This document shows positions 1-7,795 of a stretch of DNA of 47,828 bases, piece after piece (positions within the stretch are counted from its first letter, which is position 1; every line of letters starts with the position of its first letter). The notes under the pieces are model-generated. The model saw only the letters and a list, made by a program, of their open reading frames with translations, searched no databases and had not been told where the DNA came from. The position numbers and the translations under genes are program-made. The stretch comes from Belnapia moabensis DSM 16746 (GTDB lineage Bacteria; Pseudomonadota; Alphaproteobacteria; Acetobacterales; Acetobacteraceae), in contig NZ_JQKB01000040.1 in NCBI RefSeq assembly GCF_000745835.1, positions 1 through 47,828 of the forward strand, written 5' to 3'.

Positions 1-97
1 GATGCGGGGCCGGGTGGTGCTCGACCTGCGCAACGCCTGGGACCCGGAGGCCATGCGCGAGGCCGGCCTCGATTACTCCGGCATCGGCCGCCCGTGA
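1..97 (+). CDS. UDP-glucose 6-dehydrogenase, C-terminal fragment
   Basis: The plus frame is open from the left window edge (codons in phase from base 2) to TGA at 95-97. The 31 visible residues end in DYSGIGRP and contain VVLDLRNAWDP. This matches the usual C-terminus of UDP-glucose/GDP-mannose dehydrogenases (DxRNxxDP...GIGRP), which oxidise UDP-glucose to UDP-glucuronate with NAD+. The next gene is a UDP-glucuronate 4-epimerase that would use the product, which supports the call. Only the tail is visible, so the N-terminal Rossmann domain and catalytic Cys cannot be checked. Confidence 0.72.
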   Translation, partial: MRGRVVLDLRNAWDPEAMREAGLDYSGIGRP

Positions 98-135
98 GCC
101 CGGCTGACCCTCGCGTAGAAGGAGGCCCTCAGGCC

Positions 136-1137
136 ATGAAATTCCTGGTCACCGGCACCGCCGGCTTCATCGGCTTCCATCTCGCCCGCCGCCTGCTGGC
201 CGAGGGCCATGCCGTCACCGGCATCGATGCCATGGTCCCCTATTACGACCTCCGGCTGAAGGAGGCCCGCCACGCCCAGCTCGCCGAATCCCCGGCCTTC
301 CGCCCCCTCATCATGGACCTCGCCGACGCCCCCCGCCTCGCCACGGTGATGCGGGAGGAGGCGCCCGAGATTGTCATCCACCTCGCCGCCCAGGCCGGCG
401 TCCGCTACGCGATGGAGCATCCGGAGAGCTACATCCACAACAACGTCGTCGCCTCCTACGCCCTGGCCGAGGCCTGCCGCCACCATCCCGTCCAGCACCT
501 GCTGGTCGCCTCCACCAGCTCCGCCTATGGCGCCAACACCGCAATGCCCTTCCGCGAGACGGATGCGGTGGCGACGCCGCTCAACATCTACGCCGCCACC
601 AAGCTGGCGACGGAAAACATCGCCCACAGCTACGCCCATCTCTGGAAGCAGCCGACGACGGCCTTTCGCTTCTTCACCGTCTACGGCCCCTGGGGCCGGC
701 CGGACATGGCGTTGTTCAAATTCACCGACGCCATCCTCCGCGGCCGCCCGATCGACGTCTACAACCACGGGCTGATGGAACGGGACTTCACCTATGTGGA
801 GGATCTGGTCGAGGCCATCATCCGCCTCGTCCCCTGCCGGCCGGAGATCGGCAAGCCGGTCGGCACAACCGACTCGCTGAGCCCCGTCGCCCCCTACCGG
901 CTGGTCAATATCGGCAATGCCAACCCGGTGCGGCTGCTGGAATTCATCGCCGCCATCGAGCAGGCGACCGGCCGCCGCGCCGAGCGCAACATGATGGACA
1001 TGCAGCCCGGCGAGGTGCTGAAGACCTGGGCCGAGTCCAGCCTGCTCCAGGCACTCACCGGCTACCGCCCAACCACCGACGTCCCCACCGGCGTCACCGC
1101 CTTCGTCAAATGGTTCCGTGCGTATTACGGGGTCTGA
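136..1137 (+). CDS. UDP-glucuronate 4-epimerase (NAD-dependent SDR epimerase)
   Basis: An extended short-chain dehydrogenase/reductase of 333 residues. It shows the NAD-binding GTAGFIG motif at residues 7-13, the STSSAYG segment near 126-132, and the catalytic Tyr152-x3-Lys156 (YAATK). The family epimerises UDP-glucuronate to UDP-galacturonate for capsule, LPS or exopolysaccharide. The start at 136 is chosen because an AAGGAGG Shine-Dalgarno sits about 10 bases upstream and the protein then begins directly with the Rossmann strand (MKFLVTG). An upstream in-frame ATG at 94 would add 14 residues with no counterpart. It lies 38 bases after the UDP-glucose dehydrogenase tail, so the pair makes UDP-Glc to UDP-GlcA to UDP-GalA. 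Substrate specificity rests on family resemblance and context. Confidence 0.88.
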   Translation: MKFLVTGTAGFIGFHLARRLLAEGHAVTGIDAMVPYYDLRLKEARHAQLAESPAFRPLIMDLADAPRLATVMREEAPEIVIHLAAQAGVRYAMEHPESYIHNNVVASYALAEACRHHPVQHLLVASTSSAYGANTAMPFRETDAVATPLNIYAATKLATENIAHSYAHLWKQPTTAFRFFTVYGPWGRPDMALFKFTDAILRGRPIDVYNHGLMERDFTYVEDLVEAIIRLVPCRPEIGKPVGTTDSLSPVAPYRLVNIGNANPVRLLEFIAAIEQATGRRAERNMMDMQPGEVLKTWAESSLLQALTGYRPTTDVPTGVTAFVKWFRAYYGV

Positions 1138-1248
1138 CCCCCGCCACAGGCCGTTACACTCCGCCCCGGCTTCGCGCCAATCCGGCCCCGATCCTGCCTT
1201 GACCCGCGCCGCATCATGCCCCCGTGGACCTTTCCACAGGAGGTTATG

Positions 1249-1509
1249 ATGCGTCGCTTTCTCGTCGCAGCCGCTCTTGGCCTCGGGCTGCTCTCCGCCG
1301 GCGCCACGCTGGACGGCGCCGGCGCGGCGCCCTTCCACCAAGAAGGCCCAGGCGTCACCCTGGTGCATGGTGACCACTGGCGGCACTACGCGCCCCCGCC
1401 GCGCCACCACTGGCACCGCTATGCCCCGCCGCCGCGCCACTACGGCTGGCAGCACCATGGCTGGCAGCCCCGCCACCATCACCACCAGCGGCACTACGGC
1501 TGGCGCTGA
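1249..1509 (+). CDS. small secreted His/Pro/Tyr-rich protein
   Basis: A protein of about 87 residues. It has an N-terminal signal peptide (MRRFLVAAALG, then a hydrophobic stretch ending near AGA-AP). The rest is low-complexity and very rich in His, Tyr, Trp, Arg and Pro. The segment RHYAPPPRHHWHRYAPPPRHYGW contains the motif YAPPPRH twice, and there is an HHHH run near the C-terminus. The start at 1249 is preferred because AGGAGG at 1238-1243 is then 5 bases away; the adjacent ATG at 1246 is too close to it. A small perfect hairpin (1224-1237) sits just before the ribosome-binding site. I do not recognise a family. Periplasmic metal binding or surface association is a guess from composition only. 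Confidence 0.7.
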   Translation: MRRFLVAAALGLGLLSAGATLDGAGAAPFHQEGPGVTLVHGDHWRHYAPPPRHHWHRYAPPPRHYGWQHHGWQPRHHHHQRHYGWR

Positions 1510-1535
1510 CCTCCCGGGCGGAGCACTCTCCGCCC

Positions 1536-2285
1536 ATGGAGCACCTCATCATCCTGTTCGGCGCCGGCCTCCTCGCCGGCGCCATGAACGCCGCGGCCGG
1601 CGGCGGCTCCTTTGTCAGCATCCCGGCGATGGTCTTCGTCGGCCTGCCTTCGGTCGTCGCCAATGCCTCCAGCACCGTCGCCCTGCTGCCGGGGACGATC
1701 GCCAGCGCCTGGGCCTGGCGGCGCGACTTCCGCCCCTTCGAGGGCATCCCGCTCCGCATCATGGTCCTCATCAGCCTGGCCGGCGGCCTGGTCGGCGCCG
1801 TGCTGCTGCTGGTCACGCCGCAGCATGCCTTCGACATGCTGCTGCCCTGGCTGCTGCTGATCGGCACGCTGGCCTTTGCCTTCGGCCGGCCGCTCGGCGC
1901 CGCGCTGCGCCGGCGGATGCGGATCGGTCCCGGCGCGGTGATCGGCGCCCAGGTGCCACTCGCCATCTATGCCGGCTATTTCGGCGGCGGCGTCGGCATC
2001 ATGATGATGGCGGTCTGGAGCCTGCTCGGCGACACCGACATCCGCTCGATGAGCGCGGCGCGAACCATCCTGGTCAGCGCCGCCAATGCCGTCGCCGTGC
2101 TCTGCTTCGCCGTCGCCGGCCCGGTCTGGTGGCCGGAGACAGCGGTGATGCTGGTCGCCGCCGTCATCGGCGGCTACCTCGGCGCCAGCCTCGCCCGCCG
2201 CGTGCCGGCGCCCTGGCTGCGCGGCTTCGTCATCGCCTTCAGCGTGGCAATGACAGTCGTCTTCTTCCGCCGCGCCTACGGCTGA
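1536..2285 (+). CDS. TSUP (TauE/SafE) family membrane transporter
   Basis: A polytopic inner-membrane protein of 249 residues with about eight hydrophobic segments. It has the family's N-terminal pattern: GAGLLAGAMNAAAGGGSFVSIPAM, with a Gly-rich turn, followed by NASSTVALLPGT. TSUP proteins (old DUF81) are thought to export sulfite, sulfoacetate or other organosulfur anions, but substrates are rarely known. Length is typical. The gene follows the His-rich peptide by 26 bases. Its last 10 bases overlap the tail of the convergent molybdenum hydroxylase gene. Substrate is unknown here. Confidence 0.88.
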   Translation: MEHLIILFGAGLLAGAMNAAAGGGSFVSIPAMVFVGLPSVVANASSTVALLPGTIASAWAWRRDFRPFEGIPLRIMVLISLAGGLVGAVLLLVTPQHAFDMLLPWLLLIGTLAFAFGRPLGAALRRRMRIGPGAVIGAQVPLAIYAGYFGGGVGIMMMAVWSLLGDTDIRSMSAARTILVSAANAVAVLCFAVAGPVWWPETAVMLVAAVIGGYLGASLARRVPAPWLRGFVIAFSVAMTVVFFRRAYG

Positions 2286-4531
2286 CCCAGCAGCGCCTCG
2301 ATGGCGATGGGGAAGCGCCGCACCCGCACCCCCGTCGCATGCCAGACGGCATTGGCGACCGCACCCGCGGAGCCGGTGATGCCGATCTCGCCGACGCCCT
2401 TGATGCCGAGCGCATTCACATGCGGGTCCACCTCATCGACCAGGATGGCCTCGAGCGAGGGCACGTCCGCATTCACCGGCACATGGTACTCGCCGAGATT
2501 GGCATTCATCACCCGCCCGGTGCGCCGGTCCACCACCGCCGCCTCGTGCAGGGCGAAGGAGACGCCCCAGATCATCCCGCCGTAATACTGGCTCCGCACC
2601 AGGCGCGGGTTGATGATCCGCCCGGCGGCGAAGGCGCCGACCAGCCGCGTCGCGCGAATCTGCCCGAGTTCCGGGTCGACCTTCACCTCGGCGAAGACTG
2701 CGCCATGCGCGTGCATGGCGTAGTGCTGCTGTGCCGCCTGATCCGCCGCCCCGGTGCCGCGCCCCTCGATCTCGTCGAGACCGGCACGGGCGAGGATCTC
2801 GGCATAGGACTCGCCCCGGCTCTCGTCGTCGCGCCGCACCAGCCGCCCCTCGCGCGCCACCACGCCGGCATTGCCGGCGCCGAACAAGGGCGAGCGCTGA
2901 TCCGCCATGGCCAGCTCCGCTAGCCGGGCGATGGCATCCGCGCCCGCGCCATGGATCGCCATGCCCGCCGTCGCGGTATGCGCGGAGCCGCCGGCGATGC
3001 CCGCATCCGGCAAGCCCGAATGACCGGCGCGGAACTCCACCTGGTTGATCGGCAGCGCGAGGCTGTCCGCCGCAATCTGGGCGAAGGCCGTCCAGGCCCC
3101 CTGCCCCATGTCATGCGCACCGGTCTCGATCAGCCCGCTGCCGTCCCGCCGCAGCACCGCCCGCGCCTGGCCATGCATCATCAGCGCCGGGAAGGTCGCG
3201 GTGCCGACGCCCCAGCCGACCAGCAGCCCGTCCTCATCCCGCATCTGCCGCGGCGCCAGCGGCCGCCCGCTCCAGCCGAAACTTTCGGCGCCCTGCGCAT
3301 AGCACTCGCGCAGCGCCTTGGAGGAGAAGGGCTTGCCGCTCGTCGGCTCCACCTCGGCATAGTTCCTGAGGCGGAATTCAAGCGGGTCCATGCCGCAGGC
3401 CGCCGCCATCTCGTCGATCGCGCCCTCCAGGGCGATGCTGCCGCTCGCCTCGCCCGGCGCCCGCATGAAGATCGGCGTTCCGGTATCCAGCCGCACCGCA
3501 TCGCTGGTCGTGGCGATGGCCGGGCTGGCATAGAGCGTGTGCGAGACACTGCCCGAGGGTTCGAAGAAGTCGTCGTACCGGCTGCTCGTCGTGCGGACAT
3601 GGTGATGCAGCGCGGTCAGCGCCCCCTCGCCATCCACGCCGAGCCGCAGCGTCTGCCGCGTCGGCGCACGATGCCCGACCGGCCCGTACATCTGGTCGCG
3701 CTTCAGCACCAGCTTCACCGGCCGCCCGACCAGCTTTGCTGCGAGGATGCCGAGCACCTGCGGCCCCGAGATCGCCCCCTTGGAGCCGAAGCCGCCGCCG
3801 AGAAAGGGGCTGCGAATCTCGATATTCTCTGGCGGGATGCCGAACAGCCCGGCGACCCGGCCCACCGCCATGGCAAGGCCCTGGCTCGGCGTGTCGATGA
3901 AGAGCCGGTCGCCCTCCCAGGCGGCGACGACCGCATGCGGCTCCATCGCATTGTGGTACTGCGCCGGCGTCTCGTAGACCGCCTCGACCCGCCGCGCCGC
4001 CGCGACGAGTCCGGCCTCCACATCGCCATGCCGCACTTCCGCCGGCGCCCCGACGCCGACCGCGGGCGGGACGAAAGCCTCGCCATCCTCGAGCCCGGTG
4101 CTTACCGGCTCCGTCGCATAGCGCGGCGCGAGCAGCGCCGCGCCCTCGGTCGCCGCCTCCAGCGTCTCGGCGATCACCACCGCGACCGGCTGGCCGACAT
4201 AGCGCACCGTATCGTCCTGCAGCAGCTCCATGCGGAAGACGAAGGGCCCCGCCTTCTCGTCCGGGTCCTGCGCCAGCGCCGGGCGGTTCTCCGGCGTCAT
4301 CACCGCGACCACGCCGGGATGCGCCCGCGCCGCCTCGAGATCGAGGCCGGTGACCCGGCCGCGTGCGACGCTGCTCACCGCCAGCGCGGCATGCAGCATC
4401 CCCGGCGGATGGTTGTCGGCGGCATAGCGCGCCTGGCCGGTGACCTTCAGCAGCCCATCCCGCCGGGTCAGCGGCTGGCCGATGCTGGAGCCGTGGCGGA
4501 CATGCGCCGCGGAGGATGCGAGTTCAGCCAT
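2276..4531 (-). CDS. molybdenum hydroxylase large subunit (PaoC/XdhA-type, molybdopterin-binding)
   Basis: A 751-residue molybdopterin-binding subunit of the xanthine dehydrogenase/aldehyde oxidoreductase family. Order: the a/b hammerhead domain (about 20-130; TRRDGLLKVTGQARYAADN), the first MoCo domain (SPFLGGGFGSKG, about 235-246), and the second MoCo domain with the conserved KGVGEIG near the end. Glu715 fits the catalytic base of the family. The start at 4531 is chosen because upstream frame content is non-homologous and this ATG overlaps the stop of the FAD-subunit gene by 8 bases (ATGGCTGA). It is the third and last gene of a 2Fe-2S/FAD/Mo operon and is convergent with the TSUP gene. 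The Cys-rich FAD partner points to a PaoABC-like aldehyde oxidoreductase rather than a true xanthine dehydrogenase; the substrate is inferred. Confidence 0.9.
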   Translation of the reverse strand: MAELASSAAHVRHGSSIGQPLTRRDGLLKVTGQARYAADNHPPGMLHAALAVSSVARGRVTGLDLEAARAHPGVVAVMTPENRPALAQDPDEKAGPFVFRMELLQDDTVRYVGQPVAVVIAETLEAATEGAALLAPRYATEPVSTGLEDGEAFVPPAVGVGAPAEVRHGDVEAGLVAAARRVEAVYETPAQYHNAMEPHAVVAAWEGDRLFIDTPSQGLAMAVGRVAGLFGIPPENIEIRSPFLGGGFGSKGAISGPQVLGILAAKLVGRPVKLVLKRDQMYGPVGHRAPTRQTLRLGVDGEGALTALHHHVRTTSSRYDDFFEPSGSVSHTLYASPAIATTSDAVRLDTGTPIFMRAPGEASGSIALEGAIDEMAAACGMDPLEFRLRNYAEVEPTSGKPFSSKALRECYAQGAESFGWSGRPLAPRQMRDEDGLLVGWGVGTATFPALMMHGQARAVLRRDGSGLIETGAHDMGQGAWTAFAQIAADSLALPINQVEFRAGHSGLPDAGIAGGSAHTATAGMAIHGAGADAIARLAELAMADQRSPLFGAGNAGVVAREGRLVRRDDESRGESYAEILARAGLDEIEGRGTGAADQAAQQHYAMHAHGAVFAEVKVDPELGQIRATRLVGAFAAGRIINPRLVRSQYYGGMIWGVSFALHEAAVVDRRTGRVMNANLGEYHVPVNADVPSLEAILVDEVDPHVNALGIKGVGEIGITGSAGAVANAVWHATGVRVRRFPIAIEALLGQP

Positions 4532-5582
4532 GGAGGGACACTCCCGGATGGGGGGCATGGGGGGAGGCCGGCAGGGCCGGCAGCCGCTCCGGCGTGCCGG
4601 CCGCGGCGAGGGTGAGCGCGCGCACCAGGATGCGCCGCGCCAGCTCGATCTTGAAGGCGTTGTCGCCGGAGGGTTGCGCCTCGGACAGCGCCGCCTCCGC
4701 CGCCCGGCGGAAGGCCTCGGCACCCGGCCGCACGCCGCGCAGCACGGCCTCCGCCTCCGGCACCCGCCAGGGCTTCGCCGCGACGCCGCCGAGTGCCAGC
4801 CGTGCCTCGGCGATGGCGCCATCCACCAGCCGCAGGCCGGCCGCGGCCGAGACCACGGCGAAGGCATAGGAAGTGCGCTCGCGCAGCTTCACATAGCGCG
4901 CATGCCCGGCGAAGCTCGCCGCCTCGCCCGGCAGCCGCACCGCGACGATCAGTTCGCCCGGTGCCAGCACGCTCTCCCGCTCCGGCGTGCTGCCGGGCAG
5001 GCAATGGAATTCCTCGAGCGGCACCTCGCGCCGCCCCGCCTTCCCCTCGATCTCCACCACCGCGCCCAAGGCGACGAGCGGGACGCAGAAATCCGACGGA
5101 TGCGTCGCGATGCACTGCTCGCTCCAGCCGAGCACCGCATGCAGCCGGTTCTCGCCATCGCGCGCATCGCAGCCGGCACCGGGCTCGCGCTTGTTGCAGG
5201 CGCTGGCCGGGTCGTAGAAATAGGCGCAGCGCGTCCGCTGCAGCAGGTTGCCGCCGACCGTCGCCGCGTTGCGCAACTGGGCCGAAGCACCCGACAGCAA
5301 AGCCTCCGCCACCGCCGGAAAGCGCCGGGCGAAGCCGGGATCATAGGCGAGGTCCGAATTGCGCACCCGCGCACCGATCCGCACGCCGCCATCCGGCAGC
5401 GCCTCGATCACGTCGAGCCCCGGCACCCGCGCCAGGTCGACCAGCCGCGCCGGCCGCATCACCCCGCCCTTCATCAGGTCGAGCAGATTGGTCCCCGCGG
5501 CGAGATAGGCGCTGCCCGGCTGGGCCGCGGCGGCCACCGCCTCCGCCACCGTCGCGGGGCGGACATAGTCGAAGCGGTTCAT
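4524..5582 (-). CDS. FAD-binding subunit of molybdenum hydroxylase (PaoB type)
   Basis: A 352-residue CoxM/XdhB-type subunit that carries electrons between the Fe-S subunit and FAD. It has the N-terminal FAD-binding fold (AAGTNLLDLMKGG, residues 28-40), the second FAD motif NAATVGGNLLQ (105-115), and the CO-dehydrogenase flavoprotein C-terminal domain. Between these lies an insertion with Cys119, Cys129, Cys138 and Cys157 (RCAYFYDPASACNKR...GAGC...EQC). It resembles the [4Fe-4S] loop known from E. coli PaoB/YagS and absent from ordinary xanthine dehydrogenases. It overlaps the 2Fe-2S gene by 4 bases upstream and the large-subunit gene by 8 bases downstream, so the three are translationally coupled. 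That the cluster is bound here is an inference from cysteine spacing. Confidence 0.9.
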   Translation of the reverse strand: MNRFDYVRPATVAEAVAAAAQPGSAYLAAGTNLLDLMKGGVMRPARLVDLARVPGLDVIEALPDGGVRIGARVRNSDLAYDPGFARRFPAVAEALLSGASAQLRNAATVGGNLLQRTRCAYFYDPASACNKREPGAGCDARDGENRLHAVLGWSEQCIATHPSDFCVPLVALGAVVEIEGKAGRREVPLEEFHCLPGSTPERESVLAPGELIVAVRLPGEAASFAGHARYVKLRERTSYAFAVVSAAAGLRLVDGAIAEARLALGGVAAKPWRVPEAEAVLRGVRPGAEAFRRAAEAALSEAQPSGDNAFKIELARRILVRALTLAAAGTPERLPALPASPHAPHPGVSLHG

Positions 5583-6076
5583 GCCGCCTTCTCCTCAGCA
5601 TTGGCGACCATGCGCCGCTGCGCCTCCAGCACCGCCTCGGTGATGCCCTTGTAGGCACCGCAGCGGCAGAGATTGCCGCTCATCGCCTCGCGCACCCGCT
5701 CGGGGTCGTCGCCCGCCTGCGCCTCCCGGATCAGCCCGACCGCGCTCATAATCTGCCCCGGCGTGCAGAAGCCGCATTGGAAGGCGTCATGCTCGATGAA
5801 GGCCGCCTGCACCGGATGGGGCACCTCCCCCTCCGCTAGCCCCTCGATGGTCAGCACCTCCGCCCCATCAAGGCTCGCCGCCAGCGCCAGGCAGGAATTC
5901 ACCCGCCGCCCATCGACCAGCACCGTGCAGGCGCCGCACTGGCCGCGGTCGCAGCCCTTCTTGGTCCCGGTGAGGTCGAGCCGCTCACGCAGCAGGTCGA
6001 GCAGCGTGACCCGGGGATCGTCCAATGCGATGGTCCGGGGCACCGCATTCACGGTGAGGGTGATGGACAGGCTCAT
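5579..6076 (-). CDS. 2Fe-2S subunit of molybdenum hydroxylase
   Basis: A 165-residue small subunit with two [2Fe-2S] domains. The plant-ferredoxin type domain has C-x4-C-x2-C-x11-C (CDRGQCGAC...NSC, near residues 42-62). The helical domain has CGFC and CRC (near 100 and 137). It passes electrons from the Mo site to FAD. The start at 6076 is set by GGAG about 8 bases upstream; an ATG at 6109 would add residues not seen in the family. No twin-arginine signal precedes the ferredoxin domain. E. coli PaoA, by contrast, is exported, so this complex looks cytoplasmic. It is the first gene of the operon and its promoter should lie in 6077-6229, facing the TetR gene. Confidence 0.92.
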   Translation of the reverse strand: MSLSITLTVNAVPRTIALDDPRVTLLDLLRERLDLTGTKKGCDRGQCGACTVLVDGRRVNSCLALAASLDGAEVLTIEGLAEGEVPHPVQAAFIEHDAFQCGFCTPGQIMSAVGLIREAQAGDDPERVREAMSGNLCRCGAYKGITEAVLEAQRRMVANAEEKAA

Positions 6077-6179
6077 GCGGATCTCCGATGAGGGCCACGG
6101 CGTTGCCACCTGCCGGCACGGCGAGGTGGGTCCTAATGCCAGCGGGCGATCAGCCGCTCCCTGGCCTCATGCGGAGCGA

Positions 6180-6202
6180 TATACGGAGGCACCCTCCGTT
6201 TA
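6180..6202. promoter_or_regulatory. palindromic operator, probably for the adjacent TetR regulator
   Basis: ACGGAGG (6183-6189) and CCTCCGT (6193-6199) form a perfect 7-base inverted repeat around a 3-base spacer. Pairing extends to the TA/TA ends at 6180-6181 and 6201-6202 across one mismatch. The site lies 27 bases before the TetR start, in the only divergent space between the regulator and the molybdenum hydroxylase operon. A symmetrical ACGGAGG/CCTCCGT element of this kind is typical of TetR-family operators. Binding itself is inferred. Confidence 0.7.
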
Positions 6203-6229
6203 CAAGGGGCGGGGTATCAACCGAGCGCG

Positions 6230-6805
6230 ATGACCGAGGAGCGGAGCCAGACACCGCGGAAGCCCCGCGCGGACGCCACCCGCAACCGCGACCGCCTGCT
6301 CGCCGCCGCCCGCACCGTCTTCAACCAAGGCAGCCCGGCGGCAAGCCTGGAGGCCGTCGCCCGCGAGGCCGGCTTGGGCATCGGCACGCTCTACCGCCAC
6401 TTCCCGACGCGGGAGGCGCTCTACGAGGCGGTCTACCGCCGCGAGGTGGACCAGCTGGTGGAACTCGCCGCCCGGCTCTCGGCCGAGCTGCCCCCCACCG
6501 AGGCGCTGCGCCACTGGTTGGCCGCCAATGTCGAGTTCATCGCCACCAAGAAGGGCATGGCCGCCGCCCTCGCCACGGTGTCGCACAAATCCTCGGAATC
6601 GATCGCCTCTGCGCTCGACCGCCTTCGCGCGGCGCTCGGCGGCCTGCTTCGCCGCGCGACGGAGGCCGGCGACCTGCGCGGCGACCTCGATGCCGAGGAG
6701 CTGCTGCTGGCCCTCGTCGGCGTCTGCTACGCGCAGGAGGGCCCGGACTGGCGCTCCAAAGTGCTCCGTGTGCTCGACGTGCTCATCACCGGCTTGCGCC
6801 GCTGA
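6230..6805 (+). CDS. TetR/AcrR family transcriptional regulator
   Basis: A 191-residue regulator. The N-terminal helix-turn-helix spans about residues 17-62 (RDRLLAAARTVFNQG ... SLEAVAREAGLGIGTLYRHFPTREALYEAVYRR), which is a canonical TetR_N domain. The remaining helical part, with a C-terminal domain like SbtR/TetR_C_33 types, would bind an unknown ligand and mediate dimerisation. The gene is divergent from the molybdenum hydroxylase operon with a palindromic site between, so it most likely represses that operon and itself. Its last 20 bases overlap the 3' end of the convergent pdxA-like gene. Ligand unknown; an aldehyde or aromatic substrate of the enzyme would be a natural guess. Confidence 0.92.
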   Translation: MTEERSQTPRKPRADATRNRDRLLAAARTVFNQGSPAASLEAVAREAGLGIGTLYRHFPTREALYEAVYRREVDQLVELAARLSAELPPTEALRHWLAANVEFIATKKGMAAALATVSHKSSESIASALDRLRAALGGLLRRATEAGDLRGDLDAEELLLALVGVCYAQEGPDWRSKVLRVLDVLITGLRR

Positions 6806-7781
6806 CCGCCATCCGCGCCGCCAGCAGGACCGCGTTCCGCATCGCGCCCGGATGGGCGATGCCGCGCCCGGCGATGTCATAGGCCGTACCATGCGCCGCC
6901 GTGCAGATCGGGAAGGGGAAGCCGCCCAGCAGCGTCACCCCCGCCTCGAAGCCGATCAGCTTCATCGCGATCTGCCCCTGGTCGTGGTACATGGTCAGCA
7001 CCGCATCGAAATCGCCCCGCCGCGCCCGGACGAAGACGGTATCGGCCGGGTATGGCCCGTCGCAGCCGATCTGCTCGGCCTTGCCGGCCTCGACGGCCGG
7101 CCCGATGATGTCGATCTCCTCCCGCCCGAAATTGCCGCCATCCCCCGCATGCGGATTGAGCGCCGCGACGGCAATCCGCGGCCGCGCCACGCCGGAGGCC
7201 TTGAGCGCCGCCGCCGTCAGCCGGAGATTCTGGAGGATCGCCTCGCGGCTCAGCAGCCCCGCCACATCCTTCAGCGGCACGTGCGAGGTGACGCGCGCAT
7301 TCCACAGCCCGTCTAGGATGTTGAACTCCTTCGCCACGCCGCGGAAGCCGATCGCCTCCGCGGTAAAGCCGATCTCGTCCTCATAGTCCGGCGTCACCAG
7401 CCGCATCGCCGCCTTGTTGAAGGGGGTGAAGCAGACCGCATCCGCCTCCCCCGCCGCCGCCATGGCCAGCGCCCGGCGGAAATTCACCGTGGCGAAGCGT
7501 CCACCCGCCTCCGAGACCTGGGCGAGCGGCACCGCCGCCGGATCGCAATGCCCGAGATCGAGCAGCCGCGGCCGCTCGCCCGGCCGCCCTTCCCCGGTAT
7601 CGATGTCGAGCGCGACGCCTGCCACCCGCGCGCCCTCGGCCAGCACTCGCGCATCGCCGATCACGGTGATGGCCGCCGCCGCGCGCACCTCCGCATCGGC
7701 CAGGATCCGAGCGGTGAGTTCTGGCGAGATGCCCGCGGCATCCCCCATGGCGAGCGCGACATGCGGCCTCGACTGGCTCAT
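6786..7781 (-). CDS. PdxA-family dehydrogenase (PdxA2/TphB-like)
   Basis: A 331-residue NAD-dependent dehydrogenase of the PdxA family. The three metal-binding histidines are recognisable in SHVPLKD (near 168), NPHAGDGG (near 212) and YHDQGQIAMK (near 267). The N-terminal MGDAAGISPEL fits the family's MGDPAGIGPE. The segment FTPFNKAAM...EDE and the end AAHGTAYDIAGRG look more like the PdxA2 branch (4-phospho-D-threonate/erythronate oxidation) than vitamin B6 PdxA. TphB-type dihydrodiol dehydrogenases of aromatic degradation are also in this family. It follows the amidohydrolase gene by 14 bases on the same strand. It is therefore probably catabolic; a role in pyridoxine synthesis is less likely but not excluded. 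Confidence 0.85.
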   Translation of the reverse strand: MSQSRPHVALAMGDAAGISPELTARILADAEVRAAAAITVIGDARVLAEGARVAGVALDIDTGEGRPGERPRLLDLGHCDPAAVPLAQVSEAGGRFATVNFRRALAMAAAGEADAVCFTPFNKAAMRLVTPDYEDEIGFTAEAIGFRGVAKEFNILDGLWNARVTSHVPLKDVAGLLSREAILQNLRLTAAALKASGVARPRIAVAALNPHAGDGGNFGREEIDIIGPAVEAGKAEQIGCDGPYPADTVFVRARRGDFDAVLTMYHDQGQIAMKLIGFEAGVTLLGGFPFPICTAAHGTAYDIAGRGIAHPGAMRNAVLLAARMAVSGASR

Positions 7782-7795
7782 TCCCGTCCCCTTCC

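Noticed and set aside
1277-2923. Long plus-strand open frame of 548 codons running across the TSUP gene and into the Mo-subunit gene
   Set aside because: It is a GC-rich shadow frame, Arg/Pro-rich with no family features, and overlaps two well-supported genes.
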